From: JAVBSC01 sp031547305 | GTDB lineage: Bacteria; Desulfobacterota; Desulfovibrionia; Desulfovibrionales; Desulfovibrionaceae | Length of the DNA stretch: 15,520 nt | NCBI GenBank assembly: GCA_031547305.1 | Contig: JAVBSC010000077.1 | Coordinates: forward strand, 1 to 15,520 | Direction: 5' to 3' | Shown here: positions 7,246-14,018 of the stretch, one piece after another | Layout of the letters: every line of letters starts with the position of its first letter | Position numbering within the stretch: position 1 is the first letter of the stretch | The notes under the pieces: model-generated | Told to the model about the DNA's origin: nothing | Database searches by the model: none | What the model saw: the letters and a program-made list of their open reading frames with translations, nothing else | Program-made: the position numbers and the translations under genes

Positions 7246-7581
7246 CTATTCAGAAAATGGGCCTTGCTCCAGCAGCGATTCCAAATATTCAATCATGCGG
7301 CCGCGCAGTGCCGGGGAGGCAAACACCAGACATTCGCAGCGCATCCGGCCTTTGGCGCGAACCAGAAGCTCCAGCCGCGCCGAGTTTGGACCAAGCTCCA
7401 GGGCCAGACAGTGCGGCCCGCAGGAGTCCCGGTGCGCTTGCTGCGCAGGAGTGAGCAGGTCCGGCGGTACAGGCAGCCAGAACAGATCCTGAACCGGAGA
7501 CTCCAGGCCGGCCGACTTCAGACGGATGCGCAAGCGGTCCAGTTCCGCGTCGTCGAGTTCGTCAATGAAATAGCCGCGCAC
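7246..7581 (-). CDS. Conserved-looking small Cys/His-containing protein coupled to hemA (unknown function)
   Basis: I do not recognise a named family for this 111-residue protein. The N-terminal half is acidic and helical (DELDDAELDRLRIRLKSAG), followed by a proline-rich stretch (LPVPPDLLTPAQQ). Next comes a cluster of possible metal ligands: His50, Cys54, His57 and Cys58 (HRDSCGPHC), then Cys82 and Cys84 (RCEC). No membrane segment or signal peptide is seen. The start is GTG at 7581, directly after the hemA TAA. AAGGA lies about 8 nt upstream inside the end of hemA, so translation is probably coupled. GC-rich third codon positions and the tight spacing support a real gene. A role in tetrapyrrole or metal handling is only suggested by location. 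Confidence 0.8.
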   Translation of the reverse strand: MRGYFIDELDDAELDRLRIRLKSAGLESPVQDLFWLPVPPDLLTPAQQAHRDSCGPHCLALELGPNSARLELLVRAKGRMRCECLVFASPALRGRMIEYLESLLEQGPFSE

Positions 7582-8898
7582 TTACAAATCCTTTTTCCCC
7601 GGACATCGGTTGTCCTCGTCCAGGTAATCCTGATCCAGGTTGAAAACCCGCCGGATCAGGCCGACGCGCTGCCGGCCGGTCTGATCTTCCCCCAAATGGC
7701 GCTTCAAAAAGACTATGGGGTCATGGTTCAGCTTTTTGACCACGGAGTTGAGCATGGCGCGCAGGGCGTCTTCCGTATCCTGATTTACCGGCCCGATACG
7801 CTTGAGGGTTCTGGCCAGTTCCTCCTGGGCGATGCGCTCCGAGCGGCCCAACATGTCCACTATGGTGGGCTGCAAGTCAAGTGAATCCAGCCAGCTCATG
7901 AATTTTACCGCTTCCTCGTCCACGATCAGCCTGGCTTTGGCGGCCTCGTCACGGCGCTGAGCCATATTTTCTTCGACAACTTCCTTTAAATCGTCGATAT
8001 CATAAAGATAAATATTATCCAATCCGTTCACGTCCGGGTCTATGTCCCTGGGCACGGCTATGTCGATAAAGAACATGGGCCGGTTCTTACGGCGCTTCAG
8101 CACCGGCCGCATATCCGCGGCCGTGATGATGGAATCCGGCGCGCCGGTGGAGCTTATGACTATGTCCACCTCGTGCAGGCGATCCAGCAGGTTTTCAAAA
8201 GGCACGGCCTCGCCGTTGTTGTAGCAGGCGGCCAGTTCCACAGCCCTGGCATAGGTGCGGTTGGCCACCCAGACGGATTTGATGCCCGCGTTCATCAGGT
8301 GTGTGGCGGCCAGTTCCGCCATTTCTCCCGCGCCGATCAACAGAGCCCGGTAGGCGGACATGTCGCCGAAGATGCGCCTGGCCAGTTCCACGGCCGCATA
8401 ACTTATGGAAACAGCGCTGGAAGCCACCCCGGTTTCCGAGCGCACCCGCTTGGCCACTGAAAAAGCCTTGTGCAGCAAGCGGTTCAGAATAACCCTGGTG
8501 GAGCCGCGCTCCAAAGACTTTTTGTAGGCGTCCTTGAGCTGGCCGAGAATCTGCGGCTCGCCCAGGACCATGGAATCCAGACTGGCGGCCACGCTGAAAA
8601 GGTGCTCAACCGCCTCCCGGCCTTGGTGGCGGTAGACGTAAGGGGCCAGATCCCGGCCCGCCAGCCCTCTGGCCCCGGCCCAATGTTCCAGAACAAGCGC
8701 GTCCAGGTCTGGAGTCTCGCCCACGGCCAGCACTTCCACCCGATTGCATGTGGAGAGGATCAGGTTTTCCTGGACCGGCGAATCCGGCGGGAAAAGGCCT
8801 TTTTCCTGACAGTCGGGCGCGCTCAGGGCGAAGCGCTCGCGCACTTCAACGCCGGCCGTGCGGTGATTCAGGCCAACAAGATGGATCTGGCTGTTCAT
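7582..8898 (-). CDS. hemA: Glutamyl-tRNA reductase
   Basis: This 438-residue enzyme reduces glutamyl-tRNA(Glu) with NADPH to glutamate-1-semialdehyde, the committed step of C5-pathway tetrapyrrole synthesis. The N-terminal catalytic domain has GLNHRTAGVEVRE (residues 9-21) and the nucleophile Cys51 in LSTCNRVEV. GEPQILGQLKDAY is at 113-125. The NADPH domain carries IGAGEMAE (188-195), VANRT and VISSTGAP, and a helical dimerisation domain ends the protein. The length is normal. ATG 8898 comes one base after the TGA of the HemX-like gene (TGATATG) with no strong Shine-Dalgarno, so re-initiation is likely. The product would feed siroheme, haem and cobalamin synthesis. Confidence 0.97.
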   Translation of the reverse strand: MNSQIHLVGLNHRTAGVEVRERFALSAPDCQEKGLFPPDSPVQENLILSTCNRVEVLAVGETPDLDALVLEHWAGARGLAGRDLAPYVYRHQGREAVEHLFSVAASLDSMVLGEPQILGQLKDAYKKSLERGSTRVILNRLLHKAFSVAKRVRSETGVASSAVSISYAAVELARRIFGDMSAYRALLIGAGEMAELAATHLMNAGIKSVWVANRTYARAVELAACYNNGEAVPFENLLDRLHEVDIVISSTGAPDSIITAADMRPVLKRRKNRPMFFIDIAVPRDIDPDVNGLDNIYLYDIDDLKEVVEENMAQRRDEAAKARLIVDEEAVKFMSWLDSLDLQPTIVDMLGRSERIAQEELARTLKRIGPVNQDTEDALRAMLNSVVKKLNHDPIVFLKRHLGEDQTGRQRVGLIRRVFNLDQDYLDEDNRCPGKKDL

Positions 8899-8899
8899 A

Positions 8900-9754
8900 T
8901 CAGGGCTGCGCGCTTATAAAACTGTGATGCGTGGGCATGAAAAAATTTACCCCGACCAAGGAAAATACCGATAGCGAAAACAGGCAGATCAGCATAATCG
9001 CGGCCTTGCGTCCCTGCCAGCCCAGGGCGATGCGCTGGTGGAACAACAGGGCGTATAAAAACCAGATGAACAGGGAAATGACTTCCTTGGGATCCCAGGA
9101 AATCATCTTGCCCCAGGCCATGGGCGCCCAGATGAACCCGGAGGCCAGGCCAAGGGTGTACAGCGGCAACCCGAAGAGCACGGCGATCTTGTTGATGCGG
9201 TCAAAGGTGGCTAGGGCGGGCATTTCGCGGTCAAAACCGGATAAATGGCTTTTGGTCTTTATTTTGCGCTCCATGTGCATAAAAAGCAAAGCGGAGCCGA
9301 AGGCCAGAGCCAGCAGGCCGAAGCTTAAGAACAACGGGCCGATGTGCAGGGCGTAAAAAAGCCCCACCAGGGAAGGCGGCACCTTGGCCTGTACCGCGCC
9401 AAGCTTGAGGGCCGCCACGTAGAGAATCAGCGCCAGGGGCGAAGCTGTAAGGGCCAGAAAGGACGAATGCAGCCATTGCCAGAGCACGAAATAGATCAGA
9501 AGCAGAATCCAGGACAGCAGCTGCATGAAATAGCCGCGGGAAAGCTCGTCAAAGCCGTACAGCAGCACGGTGCTGAAAATTAAAAGCGTGTGTAGGGCAA
9601 ACCCGGCCAGGGTAAGACTGTTGGCCAGGCGTTGCGCTCTGGGGTTGCCTTTGCTGATGCCGGCAAAAATGCCGATCGTGCCCAGGATGTAGCAGATGAT
9701 CACGCCTATGGAGGCCAGATCGGCCAAATCCAGGCCCGGGCTATTCAAGTTCAT
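8900..9754 (-). CDS. HemX/CcsA-like cytochrome c assembly-family membrane protein
   Basis: This 284-residue integral membrane protein has about eight hydrophobic segments. It belongs to the CcsA/ResC/CcmC haem-handling superfamily and has the tryptophan-rich motif around FIWAPMAWGKMISWDPKE (residues 207-224) before FLYALLFHQR. His56, His137 and His239 lie in or near membrane segments. Members next to hemA are often called HemX and are thought to modulate HemA or carry haem; others form System II cytochrome c synthase with CcsB. No CcsB is in view, so the HemX reading is favoured by context. ATG 9754 is chosen because GGAG (9764-9767) lies 9 nt upstream; a TTG at 9769 would cover that site. 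The start overlaps the end of the upstream dehydrogenase gene by 14 bp. Confidence 0.88.
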   Translation of the reverse strand: MNLNSPGLDLADLASIGVIICYILGTIGIFAGISKGNPRAQRLANSLTLAGFALHTLLIFSTVLLYGFDELSRGYFMQLLSWILLLIYFVLWQWLHSSFLALTASPLALILYVAALKLGAVQAKVPPSLVGLFYALHIGPLFLSFGLLALAFGSALLFMHMERKIKTKSHLSGFDREMPALATFDRINKIAVLFGLPLYTLGLASGFIWAPMAWGKMISWDPKEVISLFIWFLYALLFHQRIALGWQGRKAAIMLICLFSLSVFSLVGVNFFMPTHHSFISAQP

Positions 9755-10418
9755 GCAACAAATCTCCAATCTGCCCCTGCAGGCTGGGGGGGAGCGTTTC
9801 TTTCAGAATTTTCCCGGCTTTTCCCAGATCCCCGCGCGCCAGAATATCCGCCAGGCCGCAATCCGCGACCGCGCGGAACAAGTCCGCGTTTTCCGTGCCG
9901 CTCAGGCCAAGTTCCAGCACCCTGGGCCGCAGCCTGGCCATAAGCTCGCTGATAGGGCTGTACCGCTTGCCGAACCAGACTTCAAGATCCCGGCGAATTT
10001 TTTTGGCCAGGGCCGGGCTGGCTCCGCCTGTGGACACGGCCACCTGGATGTGCCCGCTGGAAAAATGCGCCGGCACGATAAAAGAGCCTTCTTCCGGCGC
10101 GTCCGCCACGTTGCACAAGACGCCGCGCTCCCGGCACCAGCCGGCCAGAACGGCATTGGCCTCCCGTGATCCGGTGGCGGCAAAGACCAGGGTTTTGCCG
10201 TCAAGGTCCGCTTCGCGCACGGCGCGCTGTTCATAGGCCAGGGCGGGCGAAGGCGGTAAATCGGCCAAATCCCCGACCGGCACCAGCGGATCCAGCCAGA
10301 GCAAGCTTGCGGGTTCGGCCGAGAGTATGGAAGCGGCTTTGCGGCGGCCCACCGGGCCGGCCCCGACTATAAGCACGCGAGCCTTGCACAAATCCAGAAA
10401 CGCGGGATAATAACGCAT
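9741..10418 (-). CDS. sirC: Precorrin-2 dehydrogenase / sirohydrochlorin ferrochelatase (CysG N-domain, Met8-like)
   Basis: This 225-residue cytosolic enzyme is the dehydrogenase module of siroheme synthase without the methyltransferase half. It oxidises precorrin-2 to sirohydrochlorin with NAD and may also insert iron. It opens MRYYPAFLDL, then a Rossmann motif VGAGPVGRRKA (residues 18-28) and FAATGSREAN (79-88). CNVADAPEEGSFIVPA (102-117) follows, with Asp106 at the place of the essential Asp in CysG/Met8, then VSTGGASPALAKKIR. Siroheme is needed by dissimilatory sulfite reductase. In Desulfovibrio it is also the precursor for haem by the Ahb route (established for that group, not shown here). 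It is the first gene of the cluster, upstream of the HemX-like gene and hemA. Confidence 0.93.
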   Translation of the reverse strand: MRYYPAFLDLCKARVLIVGAGPVGRRKAASILSAEPASLLWLDPLVPVGDLADLPPSPALAYEQRAVREADLDGKTLVFAATGSREANAVLAGWCRERGVLCNVADAPEEGSFIVPAHFSSGHIQVAVSTGGASPALAKKIRRDLEVWFGKRYSPISELMARLRPRVLELGLSGTENADLFRAVADCGLADILARGDLGKAGKILKETLPPSLQGQIGDLLHELE

Positions 10419-10424
10419 GGCCGG

Positions 10425-10453
10425 ACTATAGCCTCATGCCGCCTTGGGCGCAA
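10425..10453 (-). promoter_or_regulatory. Possible promoter of the tetrapyrrole cluster, very close to the start codon
   Basis: On the minus strand, TTGCGC (10448-10453) and TATAGT (10425-10430) are separated by 17 bp. The -10 matches five of six consensus bases, the -35 only three. If used, transcription would begin within a base or two of the ATG at 10418, giving an almost leaderless mRNA. No good Shine-Dalgarno lies before that ATG, which is consistent. Confidence 0.35.
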
Positions 10454-10553
10454 CATCCGGTTCAGAGATACGAACTTTACAATTCCCTCCCCCTGCCTTA
10501 AAGCAGCTTCATAATAAAGGCCGCTCCCGCGCGCCGCCACATGGAGAATAGTC

Positions 10554-11579
10554 ATGAACGCATATTCGGAAGTTTGCGAAAAGCTGCGCCAAGAGCCCAA
10601 AACTTGGCTGGTTACCGGGGTGGCCGGATTTATCGGCTCGAACCTGCTGGAGACTCTGCTCCGCCTTGGGCAGAAAGTGCGCGGTCTGGATAATTTTTTC
10701 ACCGGCTATCAGAAAAACCTGGACATGGTGCGGGAGCTGGTGGGGCCGGACTTGTGGAAAAACTTCGACTTCACCAGGGGGGACATCCGGGATCTGCAAA
10801 CCTGCCGCGAACTTTGCGCCGGAACGGATTACGTGCTGCACGAGGCGGCTCTCGGTTCCGTGCCGCGCTCCATTGAGGATCCCCTGCTGACCAATACCTG
10901 CAACATAGACGGCTACCTGAACATGCTGGTGGCGGCCCGCGACGCCGGCGTAAAGGGCTTTGTGTACGCGGCCTCCAGTTCCACCTACGGCGACGAGCCC
11001 ACCCTGCCCAAGCAGGAAGACCGCATCGGCAAGCCGCTGTCGCCATACGCGGTGACCAAGTACGTGAACGAGCTGTATGCGGAAGTCTTTGCCTCGGCCT
11101 ATGGCTTCAAGTCCATAGGCCTGCGCTACTTCAATATATTCGGGCAGCGCCAGGACCCGGCCGGAGCCTATGCCGCGGTGATCCCCTGCTGGTTTGCCGG
11201 CCTGCTCAAAGACGAACAAATCCATATTAACGGCGACGGAGAAACCTCGCGGGACTTCTGCTTTATCGACAACTGCGTGCAGGCCAACATTCTGGCCGCC
11301 TGCGCCGGCAAACCGGAAGCCTGGAACACCGTTTACAACGTGGCTGTCGGCCAGCGCACCAGCCTGAACGAACTCTTCGCCCTGATCCGCGAGGAAGTGG
11401 CCCGGCACCACCCCGAAGCCTCCGCCGCCAAAGCGGCCCACCGGGACTTCCGGGCCGGAGACGTGCGGCACTCCTTGGCCGATATCTCCCGTGCCAAAAA
11501 CCTGCTCGGCTATGACCCGCAATTCGATGTCCGCGCCGGCCTGCGCCAGGCGGGAGACTGGTACGCTGAAAATCTGTAG
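10554..11579 (+). CDS. wbpP: UDP-N-acetylglucosamine 4-epimerase, WbpP/TviC type (SDR family)
   Basis: This 341-residue extended short-chain dehydrogenase closely follows Pseudomonas aeruginosa WbpP along its length. It should interconvert UDP-GlcNAc and UDP-GalNAc (or their uronic acids) for surface polysaccharide. The NAD-binding motif TGVAGFIGSNLLETLL starts at residue 21. LDNFFTGYQKNLD is at 45-57, ALGSVPRSIEDP at 99-110, ASSSTYGD at 140-147, and the catalytic Tyr165-X3-Lys169 in SPYAVTKYVNELYA. INGDGETSRDFCFIDN and RDFRAGDVRHSLADI follow, both typical of this subgroup. GGAG (10543-10546) lies 7 nt before ATG 10554. It stands alone, divergent from the tetrapyrrole cluster and with no glycosyltransferases nearby. 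Substrate preference is inferred from similarity. Confidence 0.95.
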   Translation: MNAYSEVCEKLRQEPKTWLVTGVAGFIGSNLLETLLRLGQKVRGLDNFFTGYQKNLDMVRELVGPDLWKNFDFTRGDIRDLQTCRELCAGTDYVLHEAALGSVPRSIEDPLLTNTCNIDGYLNMLVAARDAGVKGFVYAASSSTYGDEPTLPKQEDRIGKPLSPYAVTKYVNELYAEVFASAYGFKSIGLRYFNIFGQRQDPAGAYAAVIPCWFAGLLKDEQIHINGDGETSRDFCFIDNCVQANILAACAGKPEAWNTVYNVAVGQRTSLNELFALIREEVARHHPEASAAKAAHRDFRAGDVRHSLADISRAKNLLGYDPQFDVRAGLRQAGDWYAENL

Positions 11580-11614
11580 AGGTCATTTCATATTTCTTTA
11601 TGAAATGACATCTA
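11577..11614. repeat. Long inverted repeat at the epimerase stop codon (possible terminator stem)
   Basis: Two 16-base arms pair at 15 positions around the 6-base loop TTTCTT. The inner 11 bp are perfect (GTCATTTCATA with TATGAAATGAC), and after one mismatch TAGA pairs with TCTA. The left arm includes the epimerase TAG stop. No T-run follows, so termination through this hairpin is uncertain. It may serve both convergent transcripts. Confidence 0.7.
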
Positions 11615-11779
11615 ACGCCGGGCGGCAGTCCGGCGAGTCCGAAACCGCGGTTTCGGGCGGAGAGATCTTCATAAGTCGGCCATTGGCCGATTTATAAAAT
11701 CAGTACTGGTTGTCGGCGAAATTTTAGGACCTAATCTCAAACCCCGCCTGGGTCTCAGGCCAAGATCTCATTTACGGCA
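11615..11779. repeat. Cluster of short inverted repeats in the convergent intergenic region
   Basis: No gene is seen here. Successive dyads are CCGAAACCGCGGTTTCGG (11639-11656, perfect 18-bp palindrome), ATAAGTCGGCCA with TGGCCGATTTAT (11671-11695, all pairs but one, which is a G-U in RNA), TTAGGACCTAA (11724-11734) and GCCTG/CAGGC (11746-11760). Together with the larger stems on either side, most of the 273-bp gap between the epimerase and arylsulfotransferase genes can fold. Confidence 0.55.
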
Positions 11780-11810
11780 CGGCCCTTTTCCGCAAAGCGG
11801 AAAAGGGCCG
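11780..11810. terminator. Strong 14-bp hairpin downstream of the arylsulfotransferase gene
   Basis: A perfect 14-bp stem (CGGCCCTTTTCCGC with GCGGAAAAGGGCCG) closes the loop AAA. It lies about 43 bp beyond the minus-strand stop of the arylsulfotransferase gene and is the best candidate for its transcript end. There is no T-run on either side, so it may instead be an RNA-stabilising 3' stem. Confidence 0.5.
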
Positions 11811-11852
11811 GAGGCATGTCGCGGTCCGGGCCAGACCCGATTGCCCGCAAGG

Positions 11853-13199
11853 CTACTTGATATATGGGGCCATAAGCGGGGCCAGTTCAGGGCAGCCGGG
11901 GTTGAGGACTTCCTTGGGGGCCAGATCCTTGCCCTTCAGGCCGGTGAAATCCTCGCCGTAGCGGAAGGACCGGTGCATGCGGTTGGAGCGCCAGTCCGGC
12001 CCGTTTATGCATTGGGCTTCGCCGGTCTTGCCGGCAACCGGGTTAACGTATTCCCAGACGATATCTTTGGCCGGGCTGACTTCAAAGATATGACCGTAGG
12101 GAGTTGTGTTGACCAGGTAGTTGTTGTTGGGCAGCTTCTGGGCCGATGATTGGTAGGCCGCGTAGAAGCCGTTGGGGTATTCCCGGTTGTGGCTGTAGGA
12201 CCAGACAATCTTGTTGGTTTGCGGGTTGATTTCCAGCACGCGGGAGTTGGCCCCGGAGGGGCGGAAAGTGCCGTTGTCAAAGACGGAAATATTGCCGTTG
12301 GCCAGCCAGCAGGCGTCGTGGTTTCCGAAAAGCTGCTGATCGCCGTCCAGGCCGTAGCCGGAAGGCGCTTTGCCCGCGCCGTGGGTGCTCGGGTTGCCCC
12401 AGCGCCAGACGATTTTGCTGGTCTTCTTGTCAATGATGAGTATTTCGCCGAACTGGCGGCTGCTGATAAGCAATTGATCCGTCTTTTCGTTGTAGCGCAC
12501 CGAGTTGAAGTGCGTCCAGTCCGGGTACTTGTAGAGATCCCCGTCTATGGTGTCCGGCAGCATCTGGTTGATGTTAAGCTGATCCGCTCCAGGGCCCACA
12601 TGATCCCAGGCGTGCCATTCCCAGACCACTTTGCCGGCCTTGTCGAATTCATAGATCACGTCCGGCCAGATGCCGTCGGCCATATTCTTGTTGTAGGATT
12701 CCACCGGCCCTTTGGGAACGTCCTTGCGGCCCTTGGCCTTGGCTTCATCCCAGGACTTCTCCTCCCAGGCCAGGCCCAGAGTGTGGCCGTTGGGCATGCG
12801 GTCAAAACCGTGGTGCAGGATGCTCTTTTTGGAGTTCATGGTTACTTCCCAGACGATCTTGCCGGACCAGTCCTGCTCCACCAGATGGCCGTGGTTGCCG
12901 CCAAAAGCGATGACGCTTTTTTCCGGAGTGTTGGTGGCGCTAAGAAGATTGCCGTTGGGCAGAAGTTCCGAGTAAAACACCGGGCCGGGCAGATCCCAGG
13001 AATGAACGACTTTACCCTGCATATCCAGCAGGTAGGCCTTCTTGCCTTCCTGCGGGGCAATCAGGGTGTAGCCCTTGTAGGCGCCGTCCCTGTTCACATA
13101 TAGACCGGTCAGCCCGTACATGGCCTCCAGCGCGTGGGCCGGCAGGCCGGCCAGCATAAACACGGCCAGGGCCGTCAAAATGCAAGCTACTCTCTTCAT
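11853..13199 (-). CDS. Exported arylsulfotransferase (ASST)-family protein
   Basis: This 448-residue protein has a signal peptide (MKR, hydrophobic core, cleavage after AHA at residue 23), so it acts in the periplasm. The mature part has repeated beta-propeller blades with the pattern K-I-VW-E/S/R-W/Y (for example GKIVWEV, GKVVWEW, SKIVWRW, NKIVWSY, DIVWEY), typical of the ASST family. These enzymes move sulfate from a phenolic sulfate ester to another phenol without PAPS. Candidate active-site residues are His230 (DWTHFNS), Arg248, His294 (GNHDA), Arg320 and His409 (NRMHRSFRY). Exact equivalence to the E. coli catalytic His436 needs an alignment. Cys297, Cys397 and Cys436 are present. ATG 13199 is chosen over GTG 13217 because GGAAGGA lies 7-8 nt upstream and would fall inside the longer reading. 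It follows the small exported protein by 65 bp. Confidence 0.88.
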   Translation of the reverse strand: MKRVACILTALAVFMLAGLPAHALEAMYGLTGLYVNRDGAYKGYTLIAPQEGKKAYLLDMQGKVVHSWDLPGPVFYSELLPNGNLLSATNTPEKSVIAFGGNHGHLVEQDWSGKIVWEVTMNSKKSILHHGFDRMPNGHTLGLAWEEKSWDEAKAKGRKDVPKGPVESYNKNMADGIWPDVIYEFDKAGKVVWEWHAWDHVGPGADQLNINQMLPDTIDGDLYKYPDWTHFNSVRYNEKTDQLLISSRQFGEILIIDKKTSKIVWRWGNPSTHGAGKAPSGYGLDGDQQLFGNHDACWLANGNISVFDNGTFRPSGANSRVLEINPQTNKIVWSYSHNREYPNGFYAAYQSSAQKLPNNNYLVNTTPYGHIFEVSPAKDIVWEYVNPVAGKTGEAQCINGPDWRSNRMHRSFRYGEDFTGLKGKDLAPKEVLNPGCPELAPLMAPYIK

Positions 13200-13264
13200 G
13201 CGTTTTTCCTTCCTCACGTTATATGGTGTGTGACACTTCTGAGACCACTAACTTTCTAAACGCG

Positions 13265-13759
13265 CTAATAACCATGCATGCCGCCCACGGCTATGTTGAA
13301 CCAGCCGGCGACGATATCCCACCATTTGCCTTTTGTTTCCATGCGGATTGTCTGGGCGTCCGCATCGGTGTTGCCGGCGAAGCAAACAACTTCCTGGCCG
13401 TTTTTCCAGACGTCGCGGGCCACAATAAGTTTTTTGCCACCGCTCCGCTCCAGGATTTTCCTGTCGCTGTCCGTAAGAATCTTCGGCCCCAGGGCGGAAT
13501 ATGCCGGATCAGACGGCCGGCCGTTCAGCACCAGGATCAGGTAATCGTCTTGTTTAGCCTGTGCCGCCGCTTCCGGCGCCAGGATTTTCACCCGCACGTT
13601 CTCATCCTTCAGATCCTTCAAAAGCACGTCCATGCTTTGGAGCTGATCCTGGCTGGCCACTATGGTCAGGCTTCCCTCCGCAAAGGCCGCGGCGCTGAGC
13701 AAGAACATAAGGCAAAACGAAAGCGCGGAGCAAAATACGAATTTTTTCCCGTGAACCAT
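13265..13759 (-). CDS. Small exported protein of unknown function, first gene of the sulfotransferase operon
   Basis: I do not recognise a named family for this 164-residue protein. Residues 1-27 form a clear signal peptide (MVHGKK, a long hydrophobic core, cleavage after AFA), leaving about 137 residues in the periplasm. The mature part has alternating strands and helices: SLTIVASQDQL, VRVKILAPEAAA, YLILVLNGRPSDPAY, KKLIVARDVWKN and QEVVCFAGNTDADA. The last block resembles a small Rossmann-like fold seen in some surface-layer proteins, but this is only an impression. It ends with the Trp- and Gly-rich KWWDIVAGWFNIAVGGMHGY, possibly membrane-associated. AGGAGG (13765-13770) gives a strong ribosome-binding site. 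Position suggests it assists or accompanies the downstream arylsulfotransferase. Confidence 0.85.
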   Translation of the reverse strand: MVHGKKFVFCSALSFCLMFLLSAAAFAEGSLTIVASQDQLQSMDVLLKDLKDENVRVKILAPEAAAQAKQDDYLILVLNGRPSDPAYSALGPKILTDSDRKILERSGGKKLIVARDVWKNGQEVVCFAGNTDADAQTIRMETKGKWWDIVAGWFNIAVGGMHGY

Positions 13760-13856
13760 TAAAACCTCCTTAGATGACTGATTGATTTATGCCGCTTCCG
13801 GCGAAACCGGTCTCTGGCATATAAAATCCATGTTAATTTTAGCACAAATTCGCGCA

Positions 13857-13872
13857 TGCTATTTAAGTGCCA
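13857..13872 (-). promoter_or_regulatory. Sigma-54 (-24/-12) promoter of the exported protein-arylsulfotransferase operon
   Basis: On the minus strand TGGCACTTAAATAGCA matches TGGCACG-N4-TTGCA at all but two positions. The essential GG (-24) and GC (-12) are present with the exact required spacing. Transcription would begin near 13846, giving an 87-nt leader before ATG 13759. The leader can fold a small stem at 13790-13819. No sigma-70 pair of similar quality is seen in this AT-rich stretch. Confidence 0.72.
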
Positions 13873-13940
13873 ACAATATTGGTAAATAACATACTATAAT
13901 AATTAATATAAATTTTTACACTGTAAGCGGGTGAAAAAAA

Positions 13941-14018
13941 GTGTGCGGAAATGCATACAGAACAAAATAAAGTGTATTACATATTACACAAGGGATATTT
14001 GCGTGCGGAATTACGCAC
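13941..14018. promoter_or_regulatory. Three spaced 18-bp dyads: likely enhancer (UAS) sites for a sigma-54 activator
   Basis: GTGTGCGGAAATGCATAC (13941-13958), GTGTATTACATATTACAC (13972-13989) and GCGTGCGGAATTACGCAC (14001-14018) are each imperfect palindromes with GTG/CAC-type ends. Their starts are 31 and 29 bp apart, close to three helical turns. The first and third share 15 of 20 bases including the AG that follows. They lie 70-150 bp upstream of the -24 element, the usual distance for bacterial enhancer-binding proteins. An AT-rich, probably flexible stretch (about 13875-13920) separates them from the promoter. Confidence 0.6.

Noticed and set aside
10509..11522. A 337-residue open frame on the minus strand opposite the epimerase gene
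   Set aside because: The plus-strand epimerase is unmistakable by motifs, and the opposite frame is His/Val/Gly-rich mirror sequence typical of antisense frames in GC-rich genes.
13890..13920. AT-rich stretch as an IHF-binding site between enhancer dyads and promoter
   Set aside because: The place is right for a bending protein, but no match to the IHF consensus with correct spacing was found; it is recorded only as AT-rich DNA.
13941..14018. Three spaced repeats as a small CRISPR array
   Set aside because: The units are degenerate 18-bp palindromes with 11-13 bp gaps, far too short and variable for repeats and spacers; their position upstream of a sigma-54 element explains them better.
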